This document shows, piece by piece, positions 1 to 11,555 of a DNA stretch of 35,170 bases; positions within the stretch are counted from its first letter, which is position 1, and every line of letters starts with the position of its first letter. The notes beneath the pieces were generated by a model that was not told where the DNA came from, did no database searches, and saw nothing but the letters and a program-made list of their open reading frames with translations. Source of the stretch: Mucidula mucida (taxonomy: Eukaryota > Basidiomycota > Agaricomycetes > Agaricales > Physalacriaceae); contig JADNYV010000355.1 of assembly GCA_015501055.1 (NCBI GenBank), forward strand, positions 1 through 35,170, read 5' to 3'. Made by a program: the position numbers and the translations under genes.

Positions 1-2021
1 GGACTGTGGCGCCATCCAGGCAGGCTATGTTAGATATGAGGTGTTCAAGTTACCGTTCAACAAGAGAATCCTTGTACGATTGTCACTCTTCCCGCGACAC
101 GTCCCGAGCCTTCCGCGTACGCTGGAGATCAGTTCAATCTCGCATTCCACGCATTCACGCGGCTCACCCTCCACCTGCTCTCGCTCACGTCTACGGCCAA
201 GGCGTGGTCAGAGCCCCTCATGGGAGAGGTTGTCGACAGCTTGATGGCGTTTATCCTTTATCACGTTCGCGAGATCGTGCTGCGCGGGAGGACGGTGGAC
301 TTTCGCGATACCGCAGACCACGAATCCCACTCTGACGTCAGGCTGGCCCTCCAAGCGTTGCTGTCACATCCCTTGCCCACATCGAGAAAGGCCTACGCCA
401 CTCAAAGTCGAAAGCGTATCTGAAAAAGCTCAATATGTTTTTGGTTGATCTCGTGCCCACGCTCATCCTAACGCATGATGTACCGGACCTGTCGAAACAT
501 GTACCGACATTGTTCGTTTTCATGAAAACTCTGGACAACGATCCGGTGTGGCACGATCCTCTCTATGAGAAATATTGCCAATTGTTGGACCGGAATCCAG
601 CAATGATTGGTGTCCTCGCGTCGGCAATCTTCGTCGTCATCCACGAACTTTTTTCGCAACTTACGCAGCGGCAGCGCTTTCAGACTGGGTCTGCACAGAG
701 TCATCACGACACGTCCGGCGCCGTATTCTTCGTCTACCAATTCATCATTCCGTTTCTCGACTATAGTGACTTGTATAAGCGGCTTCTGCAAGGCGGACTC
801 ACTAGGACGGGGTGTGAGCTGTTGTCTGCAGTTGCGCGGGGAGCGCGCGACGTTGTTTTCCCCGCGGCGCAGACTACGCGAAACAAAGAGAAGGCATTGG
901 GCTTGGGCATCTCGGCACTCGAAATTCTTGGGCGCTTCATAATCATAATGCGTCTGGAATCCGAAGGGCGCGCGCGCGTCGAGCTCGCCCTTTACTACGA
1001 TGTTCTCTCTCAGATGAGAGAGTTTGACTGCCTCCTCCGTGAGCTGGGCTCGAAGAACCGAAACCAAAAGGCGCTGCTGTCGGAGTTTGAACTACAGATG
1101 AAGCACCAGGATGACATTATTCAGGTCGTGAAGCCTTTTTGGTTTTCTATGACTTGCTGGAGATGGTATCGAGCAAGGTTTTGCATACACCATGCCCTCG
1201 GGATTCACCAATGTGGACGACATTCGCCCGAGAGATCGAAAGCTTGGAAGGCGACAGGACTGTTTTTGACAAGGTGTATCGGGAGAGCTGTCAAGCACAA
1301 GACGTACGCCGGTCCTCATGCGGCGACGTTTTATACTCACTCTTAGCATTTTCTAGTGCCCTTACTCTTATTCATAGTCTTCCTTGCCGATGGCACTCCA
1401 CCGATTGCCGACTACGCTTTCCCAAGACGTGCAGAAACTTGCTCTCACCAACTCTGAGAACCACTTTACCGTATTTCGGTGCTCGGGCTGTCGCTTAATG
1501 TACTATTGCTCGGCGAAATGTCAGCAAAGCGACTGGAAAGAACACAAGAACGTATGTGCACGCGTCAAGAAGGATTGAGAGCGTACGTTATTTGTCCACT
1601 GGTTCCCGGCGAGGTTCCAACACTCAGCCTACTTCCTCTAGAGATCGGCGGTCCAACGAACGTTTCATCCCGACGCGATATTACGTTTATGCACACCATC
1701 GCCTGCCTGACGCTCAGCCGTCACCCGCCGCGTGACGGTCTCGTACGGGAGATGGATTTCAGAACTTCGCCACCGACACTTACGCTGCAGAGCGTGGACA
1801 ATCCGGCGTACGATCATGCAAAGATAGTCCTCGGCGAGGCAGAGATTAAAAAATTCGTGCTTCGGAGAAGGGCGCTGACTTACATGAGTGGCTTGGGGCC
1901 TGAGGAAGTGGGGATCGTTTACAGTCGACGGTTCCTGCCTAAAGGTTCACAGGCGGTGCTCACATTCGTGAACTGGGAGATGGTAGATGGGCATGGTGTC
2001 CGGTATAAGCGTAGAGGGTAA
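1..2021 (+). pseudogene. Decayed MYND-type zinc-finger protein gene, copy 1 (5' end outside window)
   Basis: The reading frame is recognisable by comparison with the second copy at 5256-7221, but it is broken several times. A frame change near position 40 separates an N-terminal piece from the stretch with PEPSA and LMAFILYHVREIV. A second lies near 340-365, a third at the T run near 1135-1140 just before FYDLLEMVSSKVL, and at least one more between 1429 and 1600. The C-terminal half of a MYND finger is visible at about 1470-1560: C-x2-C, then [19 protein letters not shown]. The first cysteine pair is not intact in any single frame. The tail (about 1590-2021, with SSRRDITFMHTIACLTLSRH) has a clear counterpart in copy 2. 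MYND fingers are zinc-binding protein-interaction modules. Sequencing error at homopolymers could explain one break but hardly all. Confidence 0.7.
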
Positions 2022-2166
2022 CTGGGAACCCTTGAGAAATTGTGGCGCAAGTATATTGTAAGCATTCAGAATATATGGTTCTTTAGTTTTCTAGCGGGTT
2101 CAGGAAGTTCGGGGGTTTCAGAGACTACTTGTACATGGTCGACCACAGAAGGTTTAGCCCGGACAC

Positions 2167-4678
2167 TCAGTAAAGATAACGATAGCCTCTCCTCTTTAGC
2201 ATAGCCTGGTCAAACGTAATACCTTCCAATCGGGCCGCTTCTTCCACCCTTTTCCGGTCTACAAGGTCAAGCTGGGCCTTCTCATCAGCATCCAATCGTT
2301 TATTTGTACGGATAAGGTCCATCCGGATACCTATTTATCGTTCAGCTTAGTGAACAAGAAGAAAGAAAACTAACCTATAGATAGCAATGTGCTAAACACC
2401 AATGCGCCCATCGAGATGGCTAACGAGGGGTGATAGCTCGGACCCCAGTCGTCTTTCCAAGTATACGAGCCCATACTGGAGACGACAGGCCATGAGCACA
2501 ACGCCCAGGTATTAGACGATGGCTGTAAATGGCTTACAGATTACCGATGTTGCCTATGCCATTCACCAGGCCTATCGCAGCAGCGCGCTTCCTGTGATCA
2601 TATAAACATAGTTGACAAGAATTTCTGCCACGTTACTCACGATGGAGGTCGAGACACGACATTAGAGACCCAAACCGCCGTCAGCGAGAATCCTGTGCGT
2701 GTTAGTTGATAGAGTACACCAGAGGCGCCATTAGGAACTAACCGCAATAGCCACACGCCATCAAGAAAAGAGAAACGTAGCGAGCTGCAATGGACATCGA
2801 GGAAAGGGCGATGATGAATCCGAGTATGACGCCCCACCACCAGCCGGCCATGTGGAAAAAACGCTCGCCAGTACGGTCTATAAATACGTGATATGTTGCG
2901 CCTATCCTAAAATTTGACAAACATACCTGCATGCCAAGCGCTGAGACAACACATAATGGAAGAAAATATCCATGGTGGTCTACACTCAGATTTCAATAAC
3001 AGTTCAGTGCGCAATTCCGAATGCATACGCGGCCAACAGTAGAGTCACCGTTGTCGAAAATCCGAGTGTCTGCGTCAAGCTGGCGTACTCGATCAGTCAT
3101 GTCGAACAGAAGCGAATGGCATCATACGCACGTCGGGAAGAAGTTGACAAAAGACAACCCCAAAAGCTGGGACATGTTCATAATCGAAAAGACATACACT
3201 CTGTAGTCTTTGAGCGCCAGTTTTAGACCATGCAACGCGCTAAGAATGGTCAGAATGCCTTCTACGAATGATATTAGTCTCCGACTACCTTTCATCGGAA
3301 TCATTCTGATCCGCCTCCCCCGCGTCGTCGGCGAGTCTTGCTTGGGCGACATGGCGCTCCTCTGGGCTCATCCAACGCGTGTTGTGAGGCTAAGTAGCAG
3401 TATTTTGCGTTAGAAACCTAGTGAAAACAAGCTATCGATACGTACGCAGTCAGGCAGAAGCCACCTAATTCCAGTCAACGAAGCAAATGAAATACAGATA
3501 GGGTGGCGTACATGCTCACGAAACCAAGGCAGATGGTCATCGAGCCCTGAAACTTCCTTAACATCTTCAGAGGATGAACGATAAGCAATCGTACTTCGAT
3601 GAAGAACAGCCTTTAATGAAGTAATGAGAAGACCGGCATTGCTTGGATCAGATTGAAAACCAACCATCTCCAAGCTCGTATACCCCGTTTGCCTTCCATC
3701 CCGCTCAATATTCCAGCAGCCATCAACTACAAAGCGTCTCAAGTCATGGGCCATCAAAGCGATAGAAAACAGAACGTACAGAACCGAAGGCGTTGGAAAG
3801 GAGTAGACCGCTGTACAGTATCGCAGATCGGAAAGCCAATTCCTAATTAATTTCGGTCGGAGAAACATGGGCGTAACAGTAGGATACCCACCTTCTTCGT
3901 ATACCAACTGGATAGGACAAACATGGCTATCACCAATGTCAGCACATTCTAGATTAGACGGTGGAAGCTACGAACTCCCTGGATAGAACACCGCCTGTGA
4001 CATTACTTATTATCAAACCGTGGGTGAAGTATCAACCGAGTCGAACTTACCTCTGGAATGCCTAACATCAATCGGCAGGCTAGAAGACCACCGAAGCTCT
4101 GAGTCACCTACACATAATAAGGTCAAGGAGTATACCAAGTGAAGAAATAGATTGTTACGCCAGTCATAGCACTGATGAGGCCCCAGCAGGCGATGCAGGA
4201 GCCAATGAAGATTGAAGGGCGGCGGATGTAGCTCAAGATCTAGTAAAGATTGGAGAAATCCATGCTTGCTGTCGACTTGCGCTTACCATATTCGAGGGAA
4301 TCTGGGCGGTGCAGTATGTAGCGTACAAACTGGAGAGAATGATAGAATATTGCAGATCTTTTGGACGTGAGAATGGAGGTTGGATTGACGTGGAAGTCCC
4401 ACCTGTAAGCCCAAGGTCTTGCTCGAGGCCTTTAAGTCGAGCGGTCGTGACGGCGTTTCGCTACAAAGCATCGTTAGTGATCTTCGACTTGGGTGAAGAA
4501 AAAGAGAGAGGACATCGATGTAGTTCATGACAAAAATAATGAAGACCGTCGGGAGCAGACGCATGTCCAATTTACGAACTAGCCTTCGTTCGATGTGTTG
4601 GGCGTTTTCGACGACATGAGTAAGGATCGGAGGAGCGGACTCGACGATGACGATGTCTTCCTTTTCGTTGGTAGACAT
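2167..4678 (-). CDS. MFS transporter, Dal5/allantoate-permease-like anion:cation symporter family
   Basis: Reading the minus strand with GT..AG splicing gives a complete major facilitator of about 20 short exons. It starts MSTNEKED at 4678. Recognisable blocks in order are: KLDMRLLPTVFIIFVMNYID (TM1), RNAVTTARLKGLEQDLGL, YCTAQIPSNM, RRPSIFIGSCIACWGLISA, TQSFGGLLACRLMLGIPE, AVFYPG, FVLSSWYTKK, ELAFRSAILYSGLLLSNAF, LMAAGILSGMEGKRGIRAWR, NTRWMSPEERHVAQARL, LSFVNFFPT, AARYVSLFLMACGYC, GLVNGIGNIGNL and GSYTWKDDWGPSYHPSLAI. The tail is hydrophilic, ending GYRYLY with TGA at 2167-2169. These blocks match the fungal family that takes up allantoate, nicotinate, pantothenate and similar small carboxylates at the plasma membrane. 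The actual substrate cannot be told. No frame break was seen, unlike the MYND genes on either side. Confidence 0.85.
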
Positions 4679-5255
4679 GGCAGGTGTAGACGCTGACAGA
4701 AACTGAGAGCAGGTTACCTTTATATACTCATTCGAAGGACTCGTGATGATATCGGGAGAAGGTGTGACCATTACAGCAGGAATAGAACAACAAGTGATAA
4801 ACTTGGAGAACTAAAAGCGATCCACTCCCACACGACTTCCTCATGACGGAAGATATATGCGGTACGTTTGTGTCGGTCCTCGTTGACGTAGAAATAGAGC
4901 TCAGCAGTTGCAACCAAGATGAAGAATAGACGAGAAGATGTTGCAAGGTAGATTAACCATGCACATCGAACGTTACTTGCATGACGGGAAGAATCAAAGT
5001 ATGGCATGCCTAGGTTTTGCCGTTGCACACCGGGCCGATCTGCCGGAACCTCTCATTCTCTCTCATTGCAGTAGCTATCTTTGGCCCATGTATCGGCTTG
5101 AATATGGACTGCAACAGCGAACGCGGGCGGCGGAACTTGGAGCAGGACGGGCTCTTATCGGTGTGCCAATCGTCGCGAATCAGTGAAGGAAGGACGCGTT
5201 GACAGGTCGTCACGATGCCAGTGCTTGCACAAGTTGACCTAGACCACCACCAGTC
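4679..5255. other. Divergent intergenic region between transporter and MYND copy 2
   Basis: This 577-bp stretch lies between the transporter start on the minus strand and the MYND copy 2 start on the plus strand. It should hold both promoters. Short frames exist on both strands, but none has a recognisable domain or looks conserved. No CACGTG box or repeat was noticed. Confidence 0.5.
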
Positions 5256-7221
5256 ATGCCCTCAGCTCAACCAAGCAGCATGGAGGACTCTCCCAAGCCC
5301 AATCCGGCCGCTGTATTCTTGGATGGCCTGGTCTCCGATCTCAACTCTCAAGGGCTCTCCCCGGTTTCCGTGGACGACATCGCCAGAGTCACCACAGACT
5401 ACTTCAGTCCCGAATCCAGTGATCCCTGTGTGCAATTCGCCCAAACATTCCCTTTGAACGACATCACCGCTCGAATGGTCCTTCGCGGTGTCGTTCTCCC
5501 TCAGACATGTCCCGAGCCTTCGGCAGACAAAAACGACGTGTTGAACCACTCAGTGCTTGCACTAGGGACGCTCAAAGACCATCTTAACTTTCTGCCTCCC
5601 GCCTCCCCTGCATGGATGGAGCCTCTGACCGAGAAGATCATAGACAGATTGATGGCGTTCATTCGGTACTATGTCCGGGAGATCGTGGCTAAAAACCGTA
5701 CCATAGACTTCCAAGCTGTTGCAGAACACGACTTTCACCGCCTCGTAATAATGTTCCTCAAAGTGATGTCACAAAAGCATTTTCTCATGATAGAAGATCT
5801 ACACTCTCCAGCTAATGCGCAGCGACTGAAGCTTCGAAACTTCATCGCCGACGTGATACCAGCACTACTCGTGACATACCAGTCAATAGAAGCTTCTGGG
5901 CGCAACAATTTTGTCGTTTTGGCCTTTTACTTTGTTAAAACACTTCAATTTCTTTCAACACCCCGTGCTTGCCGCGATACGCTCAACTCCAACTCTCAAC
6001 TCCAACTTCTTCCGTCTCTCTGAACAGTCACCCACTACCAATGACGCCTTTGCATCCGCTTTCATCCTCCTCATCAATTTATACCGTGATACCATGCTCT
6101 CCCTCAATTCCCGGCAGCTTGCATCCACCAATCTCTCCATCGTGTTCGCGTACAACTTTATTTTACCCTTGACTCGTCCTGCATCGTCCTGCTCAAAGCC
6201 GGCTTTTCCAGAACGTCGTGCGAGTTGTTCTCCGCCATTCTCGCAGCCATGCATCTCTACGCTGTCGAGGGAGTGCCGGGGCCCAAACAGAAGGGCATCA
6301 TCATTTCCAGCGGCGATGCACTCTGTAGCATCAGTAGATGCCTCTCTGAACGTATGCATTTCGAAGGCCATGTTCGTGTAGAGCTCTTCTACGAGTACGA
6401 CCACCCATACCAACTCCGGGAATTTGATAGCGCGCGACGTGCCTTGCCTCAGGATGCTGCCTTTGGGACAACATTTGATGAGGATCAGCTTGAGTACATG
6501 ACTATATATGTCGACTGTCTGAAGCCGTATCTGGTCTACCATGACATTCTGGAGAAAGCGGCGAAAAGGTTTCTGGGTCAGCCTGAATGCGCTGGAGATT
6601 CGCCCGTGTGGAAGTCCTTCGTTTCGGAGATTGAGAGGCTGGAGAAGGACCGTATTATCTTTGCAGAGTCTTTCGCGATATTTGTCAAGCGCCGAATGTG
6701 AGTGACTGTCCGTTCACACCTCGACCCAGTGACTGAAATCCTCTAGTGTCCTTCTAACAGTGGTGGTCCTAAAACAACGGTGTCGCTTACACTAACGACT
6801 CGCATAGAAACTGGCCGCCTAACAGGCCTCCCATCGCGGCGCGACGTCTACTTCATGAACGGCATAGCATGCATGACGCTTGCGCGCCACGCGCCGTTTG
6901 CCCGCAACGCTGTCCCAGTGGGTCTTGTGCGGCACATGGATTTCACGCAGTCCCCGCCAAATTTGACACTGAGGCCCCTCGTCGATCCCATCTATAACGA
7001 GAATACGAGGATAGTCATTGGCGAAGACGAGGCGCCAGGCTCTGTCCTTTATGAGGGTGACGTGGCAAGTGGGGGTAGTGTATTATCGAAAATTCCCGCC
7101 TGGAAATTCGTTTAATGAGGTTGCGTTGATGTTTTTGGATTGGATAGTGGCGCCAGATGGGAGGCTGTTGCATAGCCCGGTGGATCTAGATCGGTTTGAT
7201 CCAGCGAAGAATGTTGAGTAA
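5256..7221 (+). pseudogene. Decayed MYND-family protein gene, copy 2, MYND finger lost
   Basis: The first frame opens with MPSAQPSSMEDSPKPNPAA and runs to about 5950. Homology to copy 1 then continues in another frame (LSIVFAYNFILPL), changes again near 6170 (CIVLLKAGFSRTSCELFSAI), and reaches 6701. It restarts at about 6780 (SRRDVYFMNGIACMTLARH) and shifts once more near 7030. Between 6701 and 6780 only about 80 bp are left, where copy 1 carries the linker and MYND cysteines. The zinc finger is therefore deleted here, not merely mutated. The surrounding helical domain and C-terminal domain remain recognisable. No set of introns with usable splice sites was found that would repair the breaks. 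The start may be the second Met at 5280. Confidence 0.65.
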
Positions 7222-7369
7222 TTATTGTGTCCGGAACGTTGTAGGGAAATAGAAAGTCGGGTAGATGTACGAAACAAGCAAAAGAGGTCCGCAGTGCTTG
7301 AAAGCATGCCGGGAGGTATCTGCGCGTTTGGTCATTCAAATTCTGGGTTTGACTATATAACAATACACC

Positions 7370-7419
7370 AATCCTTTATGATATATAATACACTAATCCT
7401 TTATGATATATAATACACG
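7370..7419. repeat. 25-bp unit tandemly duplicated (2 copies)
   Basis: Two adjacent AT-rich copies lie at 7370-7394 and 7395-7419, identical except for the last base. Each begins AATCCTTTATGATATATAAT. They sit in the 3' flanks between MYND copy 2 and the minus-strand kinase-like gene. A CACGTG hexamer at 7416-7421 overlaps the end. Confidence 0.9.
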
Positions 7420-7449
7420 TGGTCGTTGCGATATACAAAGAGAAAAATT

Positions 7450-7466
7450 GAGAGAGAGAGAGAGAG
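7450..7466. repeat. GA dinucleotide microsatellite
   Basis: A run of about eight GA units lies directly 3' of the stop codon of the minus-strand kinase-like gene. Confidence 0.9.
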
Positions 7467-7469
7467 CGG

Positions 7470-8665
7470 TCAACGTCCCTCTTTCCTCGGGGCACGGCGA
7501 TTTGGTTTAGTTATACGCGCCCTCACAACTCGCGCAAGAGGCTCCGCGGATGCAGGGCGCTTTTTCTGACTGTTCATTGACAACATGAGCGAATGTGTTA
7601 GACGCAGTGAAACGAACGTACCTGCGGGGCCACTGCTTTTCCACTTGCGCTGCAATCTGGTCAATGTTATCTCTCAGATGCTCGAGAGAGTGCGTCCCAC
7701 TATCGAGCAGAGTCTGTATGTGCTTGAAATATAACTGGAGGATCTCTGGAAGCTCCTTTGTACCATCGTACTTATCCTTGAGAATGTCGGGGAAAAGAAG
7801 TTCCATGATTCTAGCAGACGGCAGGCCCTCCTTTTTCCAAGTGTGCCCGTTAACAAAGACCGTACCTGCGTTCTGGTGAGGTTGCGATTGAAGGATCATG
7901 CAAACACATACCATCATCCCAAAAGTCCATGGCCATCCCGAGGCCGCGTACAGAAGCACAAATCACATCCCAAGCTTCTATCGAGAGAGTGTCGGGCTGC
8001 TCTCTAAAGTCGACAGCCTTGCCGGTCGCGGTGCACCTGTGCGTCTCTCGCATGTGGTCAAAGTCGACAAGTCGATACTCTGATCCTCGTTGTAGGACAT
8101 TGCTCTCCTTGAAATCGGCATGAATTAATTCTCTGTCGTGTATAGATTGAAGGTGATTGAGGATGATAGCTCTGAAGAGCAAAAGGTGAGGAGAGGGATG
8201 AACAAACAGAAAAGTAAAAGTCGCGACGTACTTGTCTGATCGCGCTAGAGAAATAAGATCACAGTCCAAGGCAGAGCCAAACTTCTCCGTCATGAGACAA
8301 CCCATGTAGCCGCCCCTTGCCCTATCTGCAAATGCGAGGCCAATGAGACGGGGAATCGCCTTTCCTTGTAGCCTGAACATCTTCTCGTATTTATTTGCCT
8401 CTTGACATAGTTGTTCATCATCGCCGAATTTGAATGCAACGTCGTATTCCTCATAACGCTTGCCTTCCCGGTCTACAAAGTAGCCGCTGTAGACGCTTGA
8501 ATTCTTCGTTGCATGAAGGCATTCCGTGATGACAATGATATCGAAGGCCTCGGGCACAATAGGCAGGGCGAGTGTATCATAGAAGAGTAAGTCGTCTTGT
8601 ACTTCAGAGATACGATCGTAGAATTGGGGAGCCTTAAAGTGCTCGGCGAAGGTAAGAGCAGCCAT
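7470..8665 (-). CDS. Kinase-like protein, copy 1 (paralog of 8885-9952)
   Basis: Four exons: 8665-8232, 8171-7912, 7865-7622 and 7569-7470, with introns of 60, 46 and 52 nt. The spliced product is 345 aa, starting MAALTFAEHFKAPQFYDRIS. Protein-kinase-fold marks are visible: VAFKF (candidate VAIK lysine), the loop LIHADFKESNVL (HxD and downstream N kept), and LVDFDHM, where the DFG glycine is Asp. No clear glycine-rich loop is seen. It ends in a strongly basic tail from the last exon (SQKKRPASAEP, then many Arg/Lys), which could be a nuclear localisation signal. Intron positions match the neighbouring paralog, supporting the model. Whether it is an active kinase is open; the substrate is unknown. 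Confidence 0.8.
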
Positions 8666-8884
8666 GGGTTTGGAACAGTGATGGTTATGAGTAGAGATGT
8701 TTGCGGACCGAGTTAAGTAACAATGACAGAGTCACGTGGTGGAGACAAAGAGACCGACCCACGTGGTGGCGTGAACTTTGACAAGAACCTTTGGGACCAA
8801 GAGTCCAACTCTACGCCACACACGTGACTCTTTTGTTGTTACCACCGGGACACCTTATCTCGTAACTTGATACTGCACCCATAC
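8666..8884. promoter_or_regulatory. Bidirectional promoter with three CACGTG boxes
   Basis: The 219 bp between the two divergent kinase-like start codons contain CACGTG at 8733-8738, 8760-8765 and 8821-8826. The outer two lie in opposite extended contexts: GTCACGTGG at 8731 and CACGTGACTC at 8821. Each matches the Cbf1/USF-type bHLH site RTCACRTG, one reading toward each gene. CACGTGACTC also occurs upstream of the MGQ-family gene at 28607. Control by a bHLH factor is inferred. Confidence 0.65.
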
Positions 8885-9952
8885 ATGGCTCTTCTCCGTC
8901 TCGACGAGAACTTCGTTGCACCCCAGTTCTTCAACCGTATCTCTGAAGTACAAGACAACTTGCTTTTCTACGATAAACACGCCCTGCCCATCGTACCCAA
9001 GCCCTTCGACATCATCACCATCACGGAATCTCTTCATGCAACGGAAAATTCGACGGTCTATAGCGGCTACTTTGTCGACCGACAAGGCAAGCGTTATGAG
9101 GAATACTACGATGTTGCGTTTAAATTTGGAGACGATGAAAAGTTATGTCAAGAGGCGGAGAAATACGACAGGATGTCTAGACTACAAGGAAAGGCGATTC
9201 CCCGCCTGATTGGACTTGCTTTTGCAAGAAGGACAAGAGGCGGCTACTTGGGTTGTCTCATGACAGAAAAGTTTGGCGCTTCCTTGGACTGTGATCTTAT
9301 TTCTCTAGCGCGATCAGACAAGTACGTTGCAACTTTTACTTTCATCCCTCTCATCACCTTTTCTTCTTCAGGGCAATCATCCTCAATCACCTTCAAGCTA
9401 TACACGACAGAGGCTTAATTCACGCGGATTTCAAGGAGAACAACGTCCTGCAACGAGGACCATCAGAGTTTCGAGTCGTCGACTTTGACCGCATGCGAGA
9501 GACGCACAGATGCACCGCGGCCGGCAAGGCTGTTGACTTTAGAGAGCAGCCCGACACCCTCTCCATAGAAGATTGGGACGTGATTTGCGCTTCTGTACGC
9601 GGCCCGGGGATGGCCATGGACTTTTGGGATGATGGTACTTCTGTGTTCACATAATCCTTCAATCGCAACCTCACCAAAAAGCACAGGTACGGTTTTTATC
9701 AATGGGTACACTTGGAAAAAGGAGGGCCTGCCGTCCGCTAGGATCATGGAACTTGTTTTCCCCGAAGTTATCAAGACGAGATACGCAGATACCAAGGAGC
9801 TTCCTGAGCCTCTCCAGCTCTATTTCAAGCACGTCCAGACTCTCCTCGAGAGCGGGCGGTGCGATGTAGAGTACCTGAAAGCTCACATCGACGAGATTGC
9901 AGCGCAAGTCGAAAAGGAATGGCGGCGCAAGCGGGTTCAGAATGTCTCCTAA
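8885..9952 (+). CDS. Kinase-like protein, copy 2 (paralog of 7470-8665)
   Basis: Three exons: 8885-9321, 9372-9634 and 9687-9952, with introns of 50 and 52 nt. The spliced product is 321 aa, starting MALLRLDENFVAPQFFNRIS. An in-frame ATG at 8867 would add six residues, but the paralog supports 8885. It keeps VAFKF, LIHADFKENNVL and VVDFDRM, like its partner. It ends EKEWRRKRVQNVS, where copy 1 has a third intron and a basic tail, so the C termini have diverged. The divergent head-to-head layout and shared intron positions indicate a recent inverted duplication. Function is unknown; the fold is the only inference. Confidence 0.8.
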
Positions 9953-10698
9953 CCGTTAACGCGTCAAGTCACAGATCCTGGGCACGCTCGCGTCGCGGTG
10001 TACAATGATTTCAGTTTGTAGAAAAATAGATCGCTTAATAATGTAACTGTATACCAACGAATCAGTATTCTCTGTCCTGCGTATTCTCTGTCCTGCGTAT
10101 TCTCTGTCCTGCAGTGAATGACTTCAGCCTCAATATCCCGAGATCGGAAGGACCGACAGAGCGAATATTAATTTCCTATGCACCATCAGGGCGACGTGGA
10201 AGTGGGGGTAACGTAGTAATGTCGAGTAGATAGATATTGCTGTCCGAAGTTGAACAGCTGGAGTTTACTGATATGGCCCGCCAACGCCTGTTTCGCGGTG
10301 GTAAGCGTGTGCATCTCTCGAGCGAGCGGATTCGGTCGGCATGCTCAGCGGATCCTACAAAAACAATTGACCGAAACTGACAAGGATCAGCTAGGAGGAC
10401 AATCAGACCTGTTCAGAAACGCAAAACAACTATAGACTCAAGAGCACTTCTCGACGTGATAGAACGTCATCCAGTGGTCGGCGGCTCGTCATTGTTCGTC
10501 ATAATGTCGCTGTGGCGGAATGGTGGCGCTGAGTTTCAGTGCTTATCGCCGCCAAAAGAATAGATAGCATGTAGAAATATGCGAATACAAGAGAAGATTG
10601 GACGACTGAGAGAAAACACATATTTAGTAGCTTGCTCCATAAACCATATGCAAAACAGCATACCTATACTACAATGAAGAAACCCAAGCGAGAAAGAA
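9953..10698. other. Intergenic region with a short tandem repeat
   Basis: This holds the 3' flank of kinase-like copy 2 and the 3' flank of the SPC2-like gene. Apart from the 16-bp tandem repeat at 10065-10112, I see nothing supportable. Short frames near 10250-10435 and 10536-10754 have no recognisable protein features. Confidence 0.6.
10065..10112. repeat. 16-bp tandem repeat, three perfect units
   Basis: Three identical units GTATTCTCTGTCCTGC lie at 10065-10080, 10081-10096 and 10097-10112, 3' of kinase-like copy 2. There are no spacers, so this is a minisatellite and not a CRISPR array. Confidence 0.95.
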
Positions 10699-11555
10699 TC
10701 ACGTCGTCTTTCCTTCCATAGCCTGCTCCACCAGTTCGCCCACGTAGCGCTCAAACTTTTCCTGGTCCATGGTGCCTTGTTCGTCGAAAAAGGCGTTATA
10801 ATCCTTGCAAGTACGTGTCCTGCCCTTGGCTAATAAGGATTTTCCGTTGCTTGCGGAGCGCACGTATGCTACATTGAGCTCATAGGCCGGTGGTGACGTC
10901 GACTTGGTAGGCACTGTTCTCGATTCGAGGGATATCCGTTCGGTTACAATCTGCGGGGTCAATGAACATGAGACAGTAATATTGAAGGACGTCCGTACTC
11001 GTTTAGAGAAAGTTTTCCGTTTGCCGAGAAAGACAGTGTCGCCTTCGATAAGGTATGCGTATAATGTTTGTAGCAGTGTTAGTAGGCAATATCTGAAAAA
11101 ATGCAGGGCGATTAATCAAGGCGTCATTGTGGCTGAGCGGGTGCGACGTACATGCCCAATCCTGCCCACACGACTGGCTTTGACTGCTCGAAATCCACTT
11201 TGTATCCATAGAACGCTGTTCCTGCAGCAACAAACACGCCTGCCCAGCCGAGCCCTAACCGCACGTCTGTGTGCACGAAGATCTGGTTGAATAGGTCTGG
11301 CCGTGAGAGGTACTGTAAACACAACGTCAGCACCCGTTCTCCACAACGCCACCGGCCACATACGCGTTTGACTGCATCGTCGCAAGCATTTTTGAGTTCT
11401 GTGAGGTTTGCGTTGTTGACTTTGACTGGTTCGCGCTCTTCAGGAGGCACGATAATACTGAGAGGCCCTGTCGGTATATCTTCCGACTGCGGTGAGCGAC
11501 TGGGGCTCGGTGAAGAGGCTACCGTTCCGTTTCCTGTTTTCTTTGAGCGGGCCAT
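10699..11555 (-). CDS. SPC2: Signal peptidase complex subunit 2 (SPC25-like)
   Basis: Four exons: 11555-11364, 11312-11152, 11092-10999 and 10950-10699, with introns of 51, 59 and 48 nt. The spliced product is 232 aa. Family marks are KNACDDAVKR, YLSRPDLFNQIFVHTDVRL, a first membrane segment (LGWAGVFVAAGTAFYGYKV), a second (IYCLLTLLQTLYAYLIEG), then DTVFLGKRKTFSKR, TERISLES, and near the end FFDEQGTMDQEKFERYVGEL. The protein is a two-span ER membrane subunit of the complex that removes signal peptides. The N-terminal 40 residues are Ser/Pro-rich. I start at MARSKKTG. The frame stays open upstream, but that would overlap the divergent HEM14 coding region. Confidence 0.9.

Noticed and set aside
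468..1067. Minus-strand 199-codon frame opposite MYND copy 1
   Set aside because: Antisense shadow; the plus strand aligns with copy 2 at protein level and the minus frame has no domain.
3410..3907. Minus-strand 165-codon continuous frame inside the transporter
   Set aside because: It runs across introns; the spliced reading in other frames gives clear transporter blocks (ELAFRSAILYSG, LMAAGILSGMEG).
5955..6542. Minus-strand 195-codon frame opposite MYND copy 2
   Set aside because: Shadow of the decayed plus-strand gene; no recognisable motif.
10065..10112. CRISPR-like repeat
   Set aside because: Three head-to-tail 16-bp units without spacers in a eukaryotic genome; a minisatellite.
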